DNA of 64,000 bases from Pomphorhynchus laevis (Eukaryota > Acanthocephala > Palaeacanthocephala > Echinorhynchida > Pomphorhynchidae), in the NCBI GenBank assembly GCA_012934845.2, contig WNNJ02001502.1, positions 1-64,000 on the forward strand, read 5' to 3'. Below the pieces are notes generated by a model. It was not told the DNA's origin. It saw only the letters and a program-made list of their open reading frames with translations, and did not search any database. A program made the translations under genes and the position numbers. This document shows positions 18,175 to 30,739 of this stretch, one piece after another; position 1 is the first letter of the stretch; every line of letters starts with the position of its first letter.

Positions 18175-21100
18175 CAAATTCGTGTACTTTATAACTACGG
18201 CCTCAGTATCATTGGGATATGATCACTGCAGACGATCCAATACGCCGCCTTCCGACTTAACCACCCGGGGTCTTTCACCCCTCCCCCGAAGAATCCAACC
18301 GAGGCCGACTATACTCGGTAATCGCGATATGAGTAGCTTGAGAAACCTTAGTTTTTGCTCTGGGGGACGTCCTCTGAAGAATAAAACTAATCCCAAGATA
18401 GCCCAAGTACCCCAGAAGCGCACTTGGATTTTCCCATTCAATGACAGATGCTGATCCCGTTTCAGGGCCCATCTAGCTCTCTTGAGGACACGTTTGAGTA
18501 TATTCAGGTCAGCTGTCGCTAACCAGTTTACCGTAATGGTGAACCTTAGGTATCTTACTCGACTTGTGAAGGTAGGGAGTGGTTGATTATCAATATGGAT
18601 GAAAGAGCTAAGAGTGCTAGTCTCTTCAATTTTTTCTTGGTGGCTGGGGCGGTTTGAAAGACTACTACCTGCGATTTCGAGGAGTTCAAAATAAGATTGG
18701 AGAGGGTTAAATGTTCTTTTAATCTTAAGAAACAACTGATATCCAAGACTACATCTTTGCACTTGCGTCCAGAGAAGAGGGCTGTAGTATCATTAGCGTA
18801 TACAACTAGATGTTGATCGCGTTTAAATTTTTTGTAGAGTTTAATAGAGGCATTAAGATACAAGATTGGGGAAAGTGTGGAGCTTTGATGCACACCCGTA
18901 ATAGTGTAGAACTGACGTGCATCAGAGTCGTCTTCGTAGAAGAATCGCTTGGTGTTAAATAATATCTCCACTCTGCTAAACTTTTCGCAGGCAATCCGAG
19001 GGACCTAAAAGAGAATATAACGAAGGGCATGGAGATACGGTCAAATGCAGCATAAAAGTCAAGGAAAACAGCCACAGCAAGTTGATGGCTATTCTCCCTA
19101 TAAAACTGACGCACTTACCTATTGCTGAATGGACCGAGCGATCTTTTACGTACCCATGAAAACCTGGCGGGATTAAATTTCGCCTACTTAGATGATCGAG
19201 GATTTTACGCGCAAGCGCTTTTTCGTAAATGGAGATTAGGGAGTTTTGTATCGAAAGGGGCCGCAGATCTTTAGGACATGTAATTGATTTCTATTTTGGT
19301 AAAAATACGTGACGGCTGATATTTATGCCAGAAATGTCGGACGGGGAGGCTAATAGCATTGTGATGGCGACTTCCTTTCTCCGACTGTCTGTCAAAAGCA
19401 GACAGACCCGAGAAGATAGTGGAGCGGCGGATTTTGTATCGAAATGCGCCGCAGATCTTTAGGACATGTAATTGATTTCTATTTTGTTAAAAATACGTGA
19501 CGGCTGATATTTATGGCAGCAATGTCGGACGGGGAGGCTAATAGCATTGTAATAGCGACATCCTTTCTCCGACTGTCTGTCAAAAGCTTACAGACCCAAG
19601 AAGATAGTAGAGTGGCAGATTTAGAGGTGCCCGGAAGTGGCCCCAGGCGTTAAGGATATATGTAACAGATTAGTCCCTACTCCTGAAGTCACACCAAGGC
19701 GGGATTGGTTGAGGTGATTGAGTGGCTCCATAATTATGTAGGGATAGTAACTCCTCTAAAACTTATACAAGGCATATACAACCAATCCAGCTAGTGCTCT
19801 ATCCCTCTAACAGACAAACTTCTACTTCTTGAATAACTTCCAAAAGAAAACTGGGAATGGTTCAAGTAAGCAATACTCCCGTTATCCTTCCCCAGCTGGA
19901 ACCTATATCTAGTGCTCCAGTATTCATTCGAGAGGGCCTGTCTGGCAGAAACAGATAGATTAGGAATGTGTAGCATATTAGCTAGGACCTTGAGTTTGAT
20001 TAGAGTGGGATTGTATATACACCTTTATATGTAGTCGAAAGCAACGCGGTAGCTTGCGAAGATAGGCAGGAATTAAATTCGGTCAAACTCTCATTCCCAA
20101 TTTTAGGGAAGAATTGTATAGATGCCTGGAAGAACAAAATTCTGATAGGATCAAAGTAAAAACTCCATCAAAGCAACGTATCTTCTTATATCTACCAGCG
20201 AATTAGGTCAAGAGAGGTGGTTAGTTGTTAACGCGACTGCTCGGTGCAGATGGGTATCAACAACCACATCTTACGAAGCAGTAATATATCGAGGAGATAA
20301 TTTGCTGTTGAGCAATGAAAGGTAGGGGACGGTGGTTTGTGAATGAGATAGTCGTTCCTGACTCTGCGGAGCGCTGCATTAATCTAACAACCAGTTATGT
20401 GGTTTAAATCACCAAGTGATATGTCATAGCTACTACCCAAAATACGATCCAGGAGGTCACGGTTCTTGTGCATTTCCCCTGGCCTAATATAGTTATTGGC
20501 TATACAGATACGTTTCCCGTTCTTATAAAGTGATATACCTAAACAAGACAGGGCTGGACAAGAGCAGTTTAACAGGAGGGAAGATCTTAAGGAGCATTTA
20601 ACTAAGGTTAAAAGACCTTTAGATGAAGATGAGTGAGGTGGGGTTATGTTAAGAGTATAGTGGGTGTAGATGTGCTTTGGGATAAATCGAGTAATGTCCT
20701 GTGGGAGACGGATAGACCTCGTCTCCTGAATGACTATAACATCTGCATCTCTACCAGATAAAAATCTAAAAGCAGAAACACCTTCCGAATTCCACTGAAG
20801 GATATTCAGTGAAAAAGGCTCCCGATTACTCCGCATTGTAGCGGATTACCTCAAAGAGGATAGTCCTTCTTAGTTGGAGCTAGCGGTGGAAAGGTCTCTC
20901 TTCCCACTCCCAGTCGCAACCTAAGAGTTCAATTACCCCCTGGCATTATCTTCATTTCCCACCTGTAAAGACAACGATTTACCCTTCGTTGGAAGGCGCA
21001 CCGGAGATAAGATATTTAAATTATGTGCAGACGCATTCCTCTTGTTAGATTTAGGTGCTGCAACCAGGGGTGACAGTACTGAGACATTCGATGTAGTAGT

Positions 21101-22200
21101 ATTTTGTCCAAAAGGCGTCCCAATCAATGAGGTGGTCATTTTTTGCATTTCTTTTAATACTGCTTGACGATTAGAGTCAATTAGTCTTATAATGTTCCAG
21201 TCCGAGATACGGCTGGAAGCTGTTGGGCTGGATGCTATTGTGACGAAGGTCCGGTTTGAGTTTAAATTAATATCATTGGAGCTAATGTGTCTGTTCTTAT
21301 ATTCATTGAAAAGTCTGCATTTTCTTGACCACGCGGGGTATGATCCTCCTTAATTGATACAGACAGGTGTATTATTACAATTGTTCATAGAAATGCAGTC
21401 ACTTTTTTTGCATAATCACTTTTTTTTGCAACAGCGGAAGTTACCACAGTTAGAGCATCAATGCCCCCATTTATGGCATTTTTCGCAATGCGGGAACGTG
21501 TATTCGTCAAATCCAATGTGAGTAAATTTAATGTTGCAACCCATAAAGGGATTGCAACTTGATTTTGCTAGAAACTCTGCATTGTCAACTGGTGTTGATG
21601 CAAACGCTATCGGCAGCGGGTTGTCACTCTTCCTTTTTAAAAATCTTGTATTGTTAAGATTGAAACGTTTTTCAAATACACCCAGTTTGTCAACTCCAAT
21701 TTCTGGAAATAGATTAAATATTTTGATTGACGCTTTGATAGGTTTATATTTTATGCCACATAGTGAGCTGGAATGCTTATTGGTAAATTTAGGAAATTCT
21801 TCTGCTAAATCTGAAGACACGAACGATAGCCTAACTTTAGATTTATAATAACTGATAGAGTTATATATGACACGGTTTTATATAAGTTCGTAAAATCCTG
21901 CAGGAAACTTGTATAAATTTTTGATATTTTAACCGGCATTTTAAACTGAATATAGATCAGGTTGGCTAGCTCTCTCACAGGGAGAGTTCCCCCTTCAAGG
22001 AAAAATCAAAAACATCACTAACCTTCTTGTCATTGGATTTGTTATTATACTATACCTTTGGTTCATCTTGACCTGCTGGAATTTTGCTTGAATTTTTCAT
22101 GATTTCGTTATGGTTTGATAGCTCCGACAGTAACATTTGACAGAAATCTAAGTATTTTTGGTTCAAAGATACCTGTTATTAATGAACACACAGCAAATGC
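18175..22200 (-). mobile_element. LINE-A copy 1 (nearly full length, decayed)
   Basis: Minus strand. ORF1 starts near 22110 and reaches 21450; it ends in CCHC zinc-knuckle sequence (PHCEKCHKWGH). The ORF2 endonuclease is at 20836-20384 (LNILQWNSEG at the start, LGDLNHITG near the end). The RT is at 19200-18550 (FLDFYAAFDRI, QHLVVYANDTTALF) and a C-terminal domain runs to 18190. In LINE-A copy 2 the active-site box is YADD; here it reads YAND. Stops and frameshifts break the frames repeatedly and a 188-bp internal tandem duplication is present, so it is inactive. The clade within the Jockey/I group is not assigned. Confidence 0.85.
19244..19620. repeat. 188-bp tandem duplication inside LINE-A copy 1
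   Basis: TTTTGTATCGAAA at 19244 recurs at 19432, and the following about 185 bp are repeated with a few per cent divergence. Other LINE-A copies have the segment once, so the duplication happened after insertion. Confidence 0.85.
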
Positions 22201-25200
22201 ATGACAATAACGATGATCATAAGCAGCAATGTGCATTCGCGGTATTTTTGTTTTTTTTTTTTTGTAAAATCAAAAATGTGCACGAGCGAACAAATTGTCG
22301 GAGTATCAAACAATGTTCAATTTCAAGCAAATTCTAACAAAATTCCAACCGAAAAAGAGGTTTGTACTTGATGCTCTTCAACTCAACGTCACAGCGATAA
22401 GGTCAGTAATGTTTTGTTATCTTCAGGCGATGGGGAGGTGCTTCCCCCATCCCTAAAAAGAGGAACTTGATTTTAATTAAAGTAACAAGACCTATAGAAA
22501 GGGATCAACTGTACAATAAATTTCTGAGAAATTTCTCGATTCTATATAAGAACAGAATTTTATTTAATTCTGTAAAGATACACCCCTCCGAGGTGAAAAT
22601 TTCTTTTGTAACATCTGATCTCGCAATGAAATACGCGGAATATTTTTCCGAGAATCTTCAAGAGTTCGGTGAACTTACCATAAAGCCTATCCTGGCTTTG
22701 ATCAAAGTTACCAATCTACCATGTTCAGTGGATGAAGATTACAAGCAATCGTTTATGGCGACCTTCAAAGTTTCTAGTCTGAGACCAATCGTTGGTAGGG
22801 ACGGGAACCCTATCCCAGTTAGCTTTTGTACTGCGCCAGTGGAGATAGCTGAAACTCTATCAAAATTGTCCTCCAACCCATTTATGGGGTTCAACATTCG
22901 TTTCTCAATAACTGAAATAGACGAATTAACCTACCCCACTGCAGCCGATGTCACAAATGGGGGCACTGGGCTTCCAGCTGCAGAAGGATCCCTACATGTG
23001 GTATCTGCGGATCAGCCTCTTGTCTATCTCTGTTGTCGAATGACCGTTGCTCGGCCACCTTATCATGTTCAAACTACGGGGGGAGCCATCCTGCATGGCG
23101 CAGGATCTGCTGTAAGTTCAAGGCGTACAGAAGCCTTTTTATTCGTCCGGTTAAACCTACAACTTCCTTCTCTTGTGTGGCCGCACCGCGCATGGATGAC
23201 TCAGAGATATCCCGGTTGATGGATATAAAGATAGAAGAGTCGCATAGAAGGTTGGAAAACTTTATACTAATGGCCGTGGGTGCTATCAACACGAATCCCA
23301 CGATTCCAGTGGCATCTGTTCTTCCAGAGTCAAAAAAGAGAGGGGCTTCGGCCCATGCCGTCCCCCCGATCAAGATCGGGAAGCTTATTCGACGTATGAC
23401 TAAGGGAAATGATGATATTGCCCAGGGGCAAGTACCTTCCATGGAGGGGGATAGTGGTGGGAACGGGAAACCTTCCTGCACCTAGCTCTGTCTAGGTAGG
23501 CAATCCCCCATCCAACTAATCCATCGGGAGGTGCTTCCGCCCTTAGACTTCTATCTGGTAGAGATGCAGATGTTATAGTCCTTCAGGAGACGCGATCTAT
23601 CCGTCTCCCCCAGGACATTACTCGATTTATCCCAAAGCATATCTGTTCCCACTATACTCCGTATATAACCCCACCTCACTCCTCTTCATCTTCAAGGACT
23701 CTTGATATTAGTTAAGTGCTCCTTAAGGTCCTCCCTCTTATTAAACTACTCATGTCCAGCCCTTTCTTGTTTAGTAGTTTCACTCAGTAAGAACGGTAAA
23801 CGCCTAAGTCTAGCCAATGTATACATCCGTCCAGGGGAAATTCGCAAGAACCGTGACCTCCTGGATAGTATTATTGACAGCGGTTATGACATGATACTTG
23901 GGGATGTCAACGACAGAACTGGTCGTTGGATATAAGCAGCACTTCGCAGAGCTAGAAACGGTTATCTTATTCACAAACCCCCGTCACCTACCTTTCATTG
24001 CACATCAACAAATTCTATGCTCGACATTTTACTGCTTCACTCGAGGTAGTTGTTAAAACCCTTCTGCACGGAGCAGTCGCGCCAGCAATTGTCCACCTCT
24101 CATGACCTAATTCGTTGGAGAATTGAGGAAGATATGTTGCTTCGAAGGAGGTTTCACTTTGATCCGATCAGAGTGGCCCTCTTTCAAGCGGCTATCCAAC
24201 TCTTTCCCAGAATAGGAAATGAGAGTTTGACCGAATTTAATACCTACCTCTTTTCGCAAGCTACCGCGATTTTATCGACTACCTATAAAAGTCGTATATA
24301 CAATCCCACTCCGACGAAACTCAAGGTCCTAGCGAAATTGCTTAACCTCCCTAATCTCTCTGTTTCCGCCAGACAGGCTCTCTCGAATGAATACTGGAGC
24401 ACTAGATATAGGTTCCAGCTGAGTAGGGATAGGACGAGTATTGCTCGCCTTAATCATTCTCAGTCTTCCACTTGGAAGATTTTCAAGAAGGAGAAGTTTG
24501 TTTGCTGGAAGGATAAAGCATTGGGTTGGATAGGGAATGTTGGCCTTGATAAAGTTTTGGAGTAATCACTAGCCCTACACAACTATGGAGCCACTCAATC
24601 ACCTCAACCCATCTCGCCTTGGTGTAACTTCAGGAGTAGGGATTTGTCTGTTATGGATATTCTCAACTCTTCGGGTCCACTTCCAGGCACCTCCAAATCC
24701 GTCGCTCCACTTTATTCTCGGGTCTGTCAGCTTTTGACAGCAAATCAGAGAAGGGAGGTGGCCGTCACAATGCTTTTAGCCTCCCCATCCGATGTAGCAT
24801 GCATCAATATTAGTAAGCGTGTTTTTATTCCTAAGAAAAAATCCTGCTTATGTCCTAAAGATCTGCGACCCATTTCGATTCACAATGCCCTTGTGTCGAT
24901 TTACGAAAAAGCGCTTGGGCGAAAAATCCGCGACCATTTCAGTAGGCGTAATTTGATCCCTCCAGGTTTTCATGGGTTCGTCAAAGGTCGCTTGGTCCAT
25001 TCAGCAGTTGGTGAGGTGTAGCAGTTTTGTCGGGATAATAGCCATCGTTTAGTTGTCGCTGTTTTCCTCGACTTTTCTGCTGCATTTGACCGCATCTCCA
25101 TTTCCCTTGTGATCTCTTCTCTAAGATCCCTCGGGTTGCCTGCGAGAATTGTGAACAGGGTGGAGATTCTGCTGTACACCAAGCGATTTTACTATGAAGA

Positions 25201-25990
25201 CGACCCTGATGCGCGTCAGTTCTACCCTATTACGGGTGTGCCTCAAGGTTCTCCACTTTTTCCTATCTTGTACCTTGCTGCCTCTATTAACCTAATCAAA
25301 ATATTTAAACGCGAACAACGTCTAGTGGTGTACGCTGATGACACAACAGCCCTGTTCACTGGACACAGGTGCAAAGACGTAGTCTCAGATATCAGCCGGT
25401 TCTTTTTAAGATTAAAAGACCAGCTGCCCGAATCCAATATTATCTTAAACTCTGCTAAATCGCAGGTGGTCGTCTTTCATGGCACCCCTGCTACAAAGCA
25501 AAAACTTAAGAGATTAGCACTCTCTGCACTCTCCTCCATATTTGCCCCTGAACCACTTCCCACCTTTCGGCGAAAGCTGATCTGGATGAACTCAAACGTA
25601 TCCTGAAGAAAGCTAGGTGGGCCCTGAAACGGGCTCAGCATCTGTCATTGAAAGGGAAAGCCCAGGTGCGCCTTTGGGGCACTTGGGCTATCTCGGGATT
25701 AGTCTTCTTCTCAAGAGGACGTCCCCCAGAGCAAAGGCTAAGGTTTCTTAAGCTCCTCGTCTCTCTTTTACCAAGCATAGTCCGCGCCGATTGGATTCTT
25801 CGGGGGGTGAAAGACCCCGGGTGGTTCAGTCGGAAGGCGGCGTGTTGGATCGGTTGGGGGCTCAGATCCCTCTGGACCTGAAGGCCCATGAAAGAGAAAG
25901 GGAAGATGAAAAAACGAAGTGGAAATTCTGTCATTTTTTATCTGAGTTTGTTATGACCTACTTTTTTTTATTCTTGCATGCTATATTTTG
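22200..25990 (+). mobile_element. LINE-A copy 2
   Basis: ORF1 begins with the ATG at 22276 and runs to about 23485 with at least a stop near 22370 and a frameshift around 22935-23030. It carries NPFMGFNIRFS and CCHC-type knuckles (CSNYGGSHPAWRRIC, where the second Cys of the knuckle is Tyr). ORF2: a small deletion removed its first 50 bp, then EN (about 23540-24050) contains DVIVLQETR. A conserved linker (24050-24565) is followed by the RT (24790-25560) with LDFSAAFDRIS, ITGVPQGSP and LVVYADDTTALF. The C-terminal part is out of frame after a deletion at 25570, and the element ends near 25990. The RT core is intact in sequence. Confidence 0.88.
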
Positions 25991-28900
25991 GTGTATTTAA
26001 TAACGTCTTTATTGTTTTTTTATAATGTTTCTGAAAATGTGCGTCGGAGGTTCAAACGATTCTACTTTTCCTGCAAATAATGATGCAAATGGTAAGATTT
26101 TTAGCAGTTCTGACACGGAAAAAGACACAGAGGTAAGATACTTGTTGCCTAACTTTTCTACAGATATGGGGGTACTACCCCCATTCCTAAACTAAACAAT
26201 TTAGCTATTATTTCGGTCTCTAAGCCAATTGAGAGACATAAATTATTTAATGTATTTTTGAGAGACTTTGTAAGGACTTACAGTAACAGAGTCTTATTTA
26301 ATACAGTGCGTTTGTTCGAGACAAGTATAAAGATTTCCATTAATTCTGAGATCATGCATGAATATGATAGATTTTTCGGCAAAATTCTAGCCCATCTGAG
26401 CAATTTACAGTTGAAACAAATCTAAGCAACCCTTAAAATATCAAATTTTCCTCCCCTTCTAGAGGTGGAGGACGTGTGTGAATTAAAATCGAAGTACAAT
26501 CTGCTTTCTGTACGATCTGTCAAATCTAAAGCGGGACAAGATCTTCCAATTGCATTCTGCACCGTGGATATTGACCACGCACTCATACAAACAAAATGGC
26601 CTCCAACCCCTTCTTAAGGTACAACTAAAAGTTTACATTGATGGAACAGGACAACTGGACATACCCCACTTCAATTTCTGGTATTTGTGGGGGCACTGGG
26701 GATCGACCTGTTCATCGACGAAAATATGTGGAGTTTGCGGTAGTGACTCCCGCAATTTCCTACTTAAGGGGGAGAAATGTACGGCTCCCCCAGTCTGCCG
26801 TAACTGCACCGGGGACCATCCTTCCTGGTCCAGAGTTTGTAAACATTTCAAGGCTTACCAAAGGACTTTTTCGGGTCTTTTGAAGAATACTAAATCCGCT
26901 ACTGACTTCTCTACTGTTACTGCTTCTTCTGACAGAATGTCCAATAAAGACATACTTCAACTTATAGATTCGAACAAAAAAATTTATTTTGGCACAGATG
27001 GAGAAGATGATCGCTCCTCTGGTATCTGCACTTCTGGGAACTTCCAATACTAAGGCGTTGCTAAAACTTGCCTTACCTCACTCAAAGAAACGAGCGGCTT
27101 CTGCTCGGACAGTTCCCCCTCTAAACGTTGGAAAGCTACTCAAGCAGAAGGTTGCCTCAATTACGTGAAATGACGATATTGCCCAGGGGGTTCCGACCCT
27201 GGATGAGGCTAGTGTTGGAAGAGCAACCTTCCTGCACATAGCTCTGTCTAGGTTGGCTTCCCCCGTCCAACTTATCTGACACAATGGTAAGTAAACCTGA
27301 GCCTTTTTCACTGAATATCCTTCAGTGGAATTCGGGAGGTGCTTCTGCCCTTAGACTCTTATCTGGCAAAGACGCAGATGTTATAGTCCTTCAGAAAACG
27401 CGGTCTATCCGTCTCCCCCAGGACATTACTCGAATTATCCCAAAGTATATTTGTTCCTACTATACTCCGTACATAACCCCACCTCATTCCTCTTCATCTC
27501 AAGGACTCTTGACCTTAGTTAAATGCTTTTTAAGATCCTCCCACCTTTTAAATTATTCTTGTCCAGACCTTTTTTGTTTAGTAGTTCACTCAGTAAGCAC
27601 GGTAAACGCCTCAGTCTAGCCAATGTCTGCATCCGGCCAGGGGAGATTCACAAGAATCGTGACCTCCTGGACGGTATTATTGATAACGGCTATGACATGG
27701 TACTAGGTGACTTCAACGACATAACTGGTCGTTGGATTAATGCAGCACTTGGCAGATTCAGGAACGATTATTATATATACAAACCACCGTACCTCACCTT
27801 TCATTGCACATCAACGAATTCACTCCTCGACTTATTACTGCTCCATGAGAGGTGGTTGTTTAAACCCTTCTGAACGGAGCAGTCGCGACAACATATGTCC
27901 ACCACTCATTATCTAATTCGCTGGCGGATATAAGAGGATACGCTGCTTCGTAGAAAATTCCACTTTGACCCGATCAGAGTGGCTTTCTTCCAGGCAGCTA
28001 TCCAACGCTTCCCCCGAATTGGGAATGAGAGCATAACCGAATTTAATTCCTACCTCTCCGCGCAAGCAACCGCGTTGCTTTCGACAACCTATAAAGGTCG
28101 CATTTTCAGTCCCACTCCGACAAAACTCAAGGTCCTAGCTAAACTGCTGAACCTCCCTAATCTCCTTGCTTCCGCCAGACAGACCCTCTCGAATAAATAC
28201 TGGCGCACCAGATATTGGTTCCAGCTGAGTAGAGATAGGGCGAGTATTGCTCGTCTTAACCCTTCTCAGTCTTCCTTTTGGAAGATATTCAAGAAGGAGA
28301 AGTTTGTTTGTTGGAAGGATAGGGCTTTGGGTTGGATCGGTAGTATAGGCCTTGGAAACGTTTTGGAGGAGTCACTAGCCCAACACAACTATGGAGCCAC
28401 GCAATCCCGTTAGCCAATCCCGCCTTCAGGAGACTTCAGGAGTAGGGATTTATCTGTCACAGATATTCTCAACGCCTGGGGGCCTCTTCCGGGCACCTCC
28501 AATTCTGTCGTTCCACTCTCTTCTCGTGTCTGTTAGCTTTTAACAGCCGATCAATGAAGGGAGGAGCCCGTCACACTGCTATTAGCCACCCCATCTTATG
28601 TGGACGGCATCAATATTAGTAGAAGGATTTTTTACCTAAAAAGTATACGGTCTATTGTCCTAAAGACCTGCGGCCCATTTCGATTCAAAATTCCCTCGTC
28701 TCGATCTACGAAAAAGCGCTTGCGCGTAGAATCCGCGATCATCTGAGTAGGCGAAATTTAATCGCACATGGTTTCTATGGGTTTGTCAAAGGTCGCTCGG
28801 TTCATTCAGCAGTTGGTGAAGTGCAACGGTTTCGTCAGGAGAACAGTCATCAACTCGTTGTGGCTGTTTTCCTTGATTTTTCCGCTGCATTTGACCGCAT

Positions 28901-29865
28901 ATCCATTCTTTTTGTTATCTCTTCTCTCAGGTCCCTAGGATTTAGGCCGAGAATTGTTAACAGGGTGGAGATACTGCTGTACACCAAGCGATATTATTAC
29001 GACGAGCCTGTTGCGCGTCAGTTCTACCCTATTACGGGTGTGCCTCAACGCTCCCCTCTCTCTCCTATCTTATATCTTGCTGCCTCCATCAATCTATTCA
29101 AAATATTATAACGTGATCAACGTCTAGTGGTGTACGCTGATGATACCACAGCCTTGTTCACTGGTCACAGATGCAAAGACGTAGTCTCGGACATTAGCCG
29201 CTTCTTTTTAAGATTAAAAGACCAGTTGCCCATGTCCAACCTTGTTTTAAACTCCGCAAATCGCAGGTGGTTGTCTTTCATGGCACCCCTGCTACGAAGC
29301 AAAAACTTAAGAGATTAGCACTCTCTGCGCTCTCCTCCATATTTGCCTCTGAACCACTCCCCACCTTTACAAGTCGAGTAAAATATCTGGGGTTCACCGT
29401 TACGGTGAACCCCAGATATTTTACTCGATAGACTCAATCGTATCCTGAAGAGAGCTAGGTGGGCTCTGAAACGGGCCCAGCATCTGTCGTTGAAAGGGAA
29501 AACCCAGGTGCGCCTTTGGGACACTTGGGCTATCTCGGGATTAGTATTCTTTTCAAGAGGACGTCCCCCAGAGCAAAGTCTAAGTTTCTTAAGCTCCTCG
29601 TCTAGCGTTTAATCAGCATAGTTCGCGCCGATTGGACTCTTCGGGGGGGGGTGAAATACCCCGGATGGTTCAATCGGAAGGCGGCGTGTTGGATTGGTTG
29701 AGGGCTCAGATTCCTATGGATTTGAGGCCGTAAGTGGAATAGAAGAATATTACAGACTGAAGATAAAGTAAAAGAGTGAACTTATTTTCTGTTTGTCTAA
29801 CTCGGGTTTATTCCATTTGCTTTTTACTAATAAAATCTTATTATTGTTATTATTGTTTTTTGACT
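25990..29865 (+). mobile_element. LINE-A copy 3
   Basis: Lies head-to-tail directly behind copy 2. ORF1 spans about 26036-27170 with three zinc knuckles in pieces (CGVCGSDS, CRNCTGDHPSWSRVC). ORF2 starts with ATG at 27284 (MVSKPEPFSLNILQWNSGG) and carries EN (LGDFNDITGRW at about 27705-27740) and RT (28660-29310; FLDFSAAFDRIS, VVYADDTTALF). Frameshifts near 27520 and 29270 and stops near 27873 and 28413 break it. A 55-bp palindrome replaces the usual sequence at 29374-29428. The 3' UTR ends in AATAAAATC followed by TTATTATTG repeats. Confidence 0.88.
29374..29428. repeat. Perfect palindrome inside LINE-A copy 3
   Basis: 27-bp arms (29374-29400 and 29402-29428) around one T. Other LINE-A copies have only the short natural palindrome GTTCACCGTTAYGGTGAAC here, so the arm was extended by an inverted copy of upstream sequence, with loss of the normal downstream codons. 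Confidence 0.9.
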
Positions 29866-30119
29866 ATATATTTGTAACAGGAACTATTTGTAGACGTTTG
29901 TGTTTGTTTGTACTAAAAAATTACTATTGAGCGTTTGATTTGCAATGTTGGAAAACACAATACTACCCAATTTGATGTAAATATATCTTCCCGATTTGTA
30001 CAACGTTCCAACTTATATAAAGATATCCGTCCAATTTGATAAAGCTTTAAATTTCTTATAATAAAGCATTACATTTAAAGGCTTAAAATATCGATTCATA
30101 TTTTAATTGTTTATAGCAA

Positions 30120-30245
30120 CAATAAATTTAATTATTTTTTATATAATTACGATGAATCTATTTTTGTTTACTTTTAATCTACGATAATTGCGCGTTCGAT
30201 ATCTGTAAAGCCATAATCACTTTGACATTGCAATTCTAAGTGAAT
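30120..30245 (-). repeat. Inverted flanking repeat, right copy
   Basis: Reverse complement of 18050-18172 (ATTGCAATG, TTTACTTTTAATCTACGAT). It lies 260 bp beyond LINE-A copy 3. Confidence 0.65.
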
Positions 30246-30739
30246 GACTATAATCATAAATATTTATAATCATAAATATTTATGTTCGAGTTGTTGGTAA
30301 ATTATAGAGTGAATTGATAATACAAATAAATATTTATACATTACTTACTACAAAGAAATTGTGCATAAATCTTTTATATAATGTTGCTTATATTTGCAAT
30401 TATATTGACAATATAATATTCACAATATTACTTAATGCAAACCTTGTAAATTTAGAAGCAAAACAAAAAATACCATTGCTAGACGCCTTCCGTTGAGCGA
30501 CAAAATCTCGAAGCTTTGCAGGTAACACTTGTTTATATTGGCATTGACTTAGACTATAGCTTTCGGGATATGGATTTCTAGCACCGACGCCTCCAGGCCT
30601 CGATATCCTCATACGGCGGTAGTAATTTTTCATGTCTATAAATACATAATTTATAGAAACGTCGATTAGAGATACTTTTAATCACAAAAAAGAACAACAC
30701 ACATAACGAATATCGGTCTTATGTAGCCAAATTATAAAA

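Noticed and set aside
23074-23481. 135-codon minus-strand ORF
   Set aside because: Antisense shadow of LINE-A ORF1.
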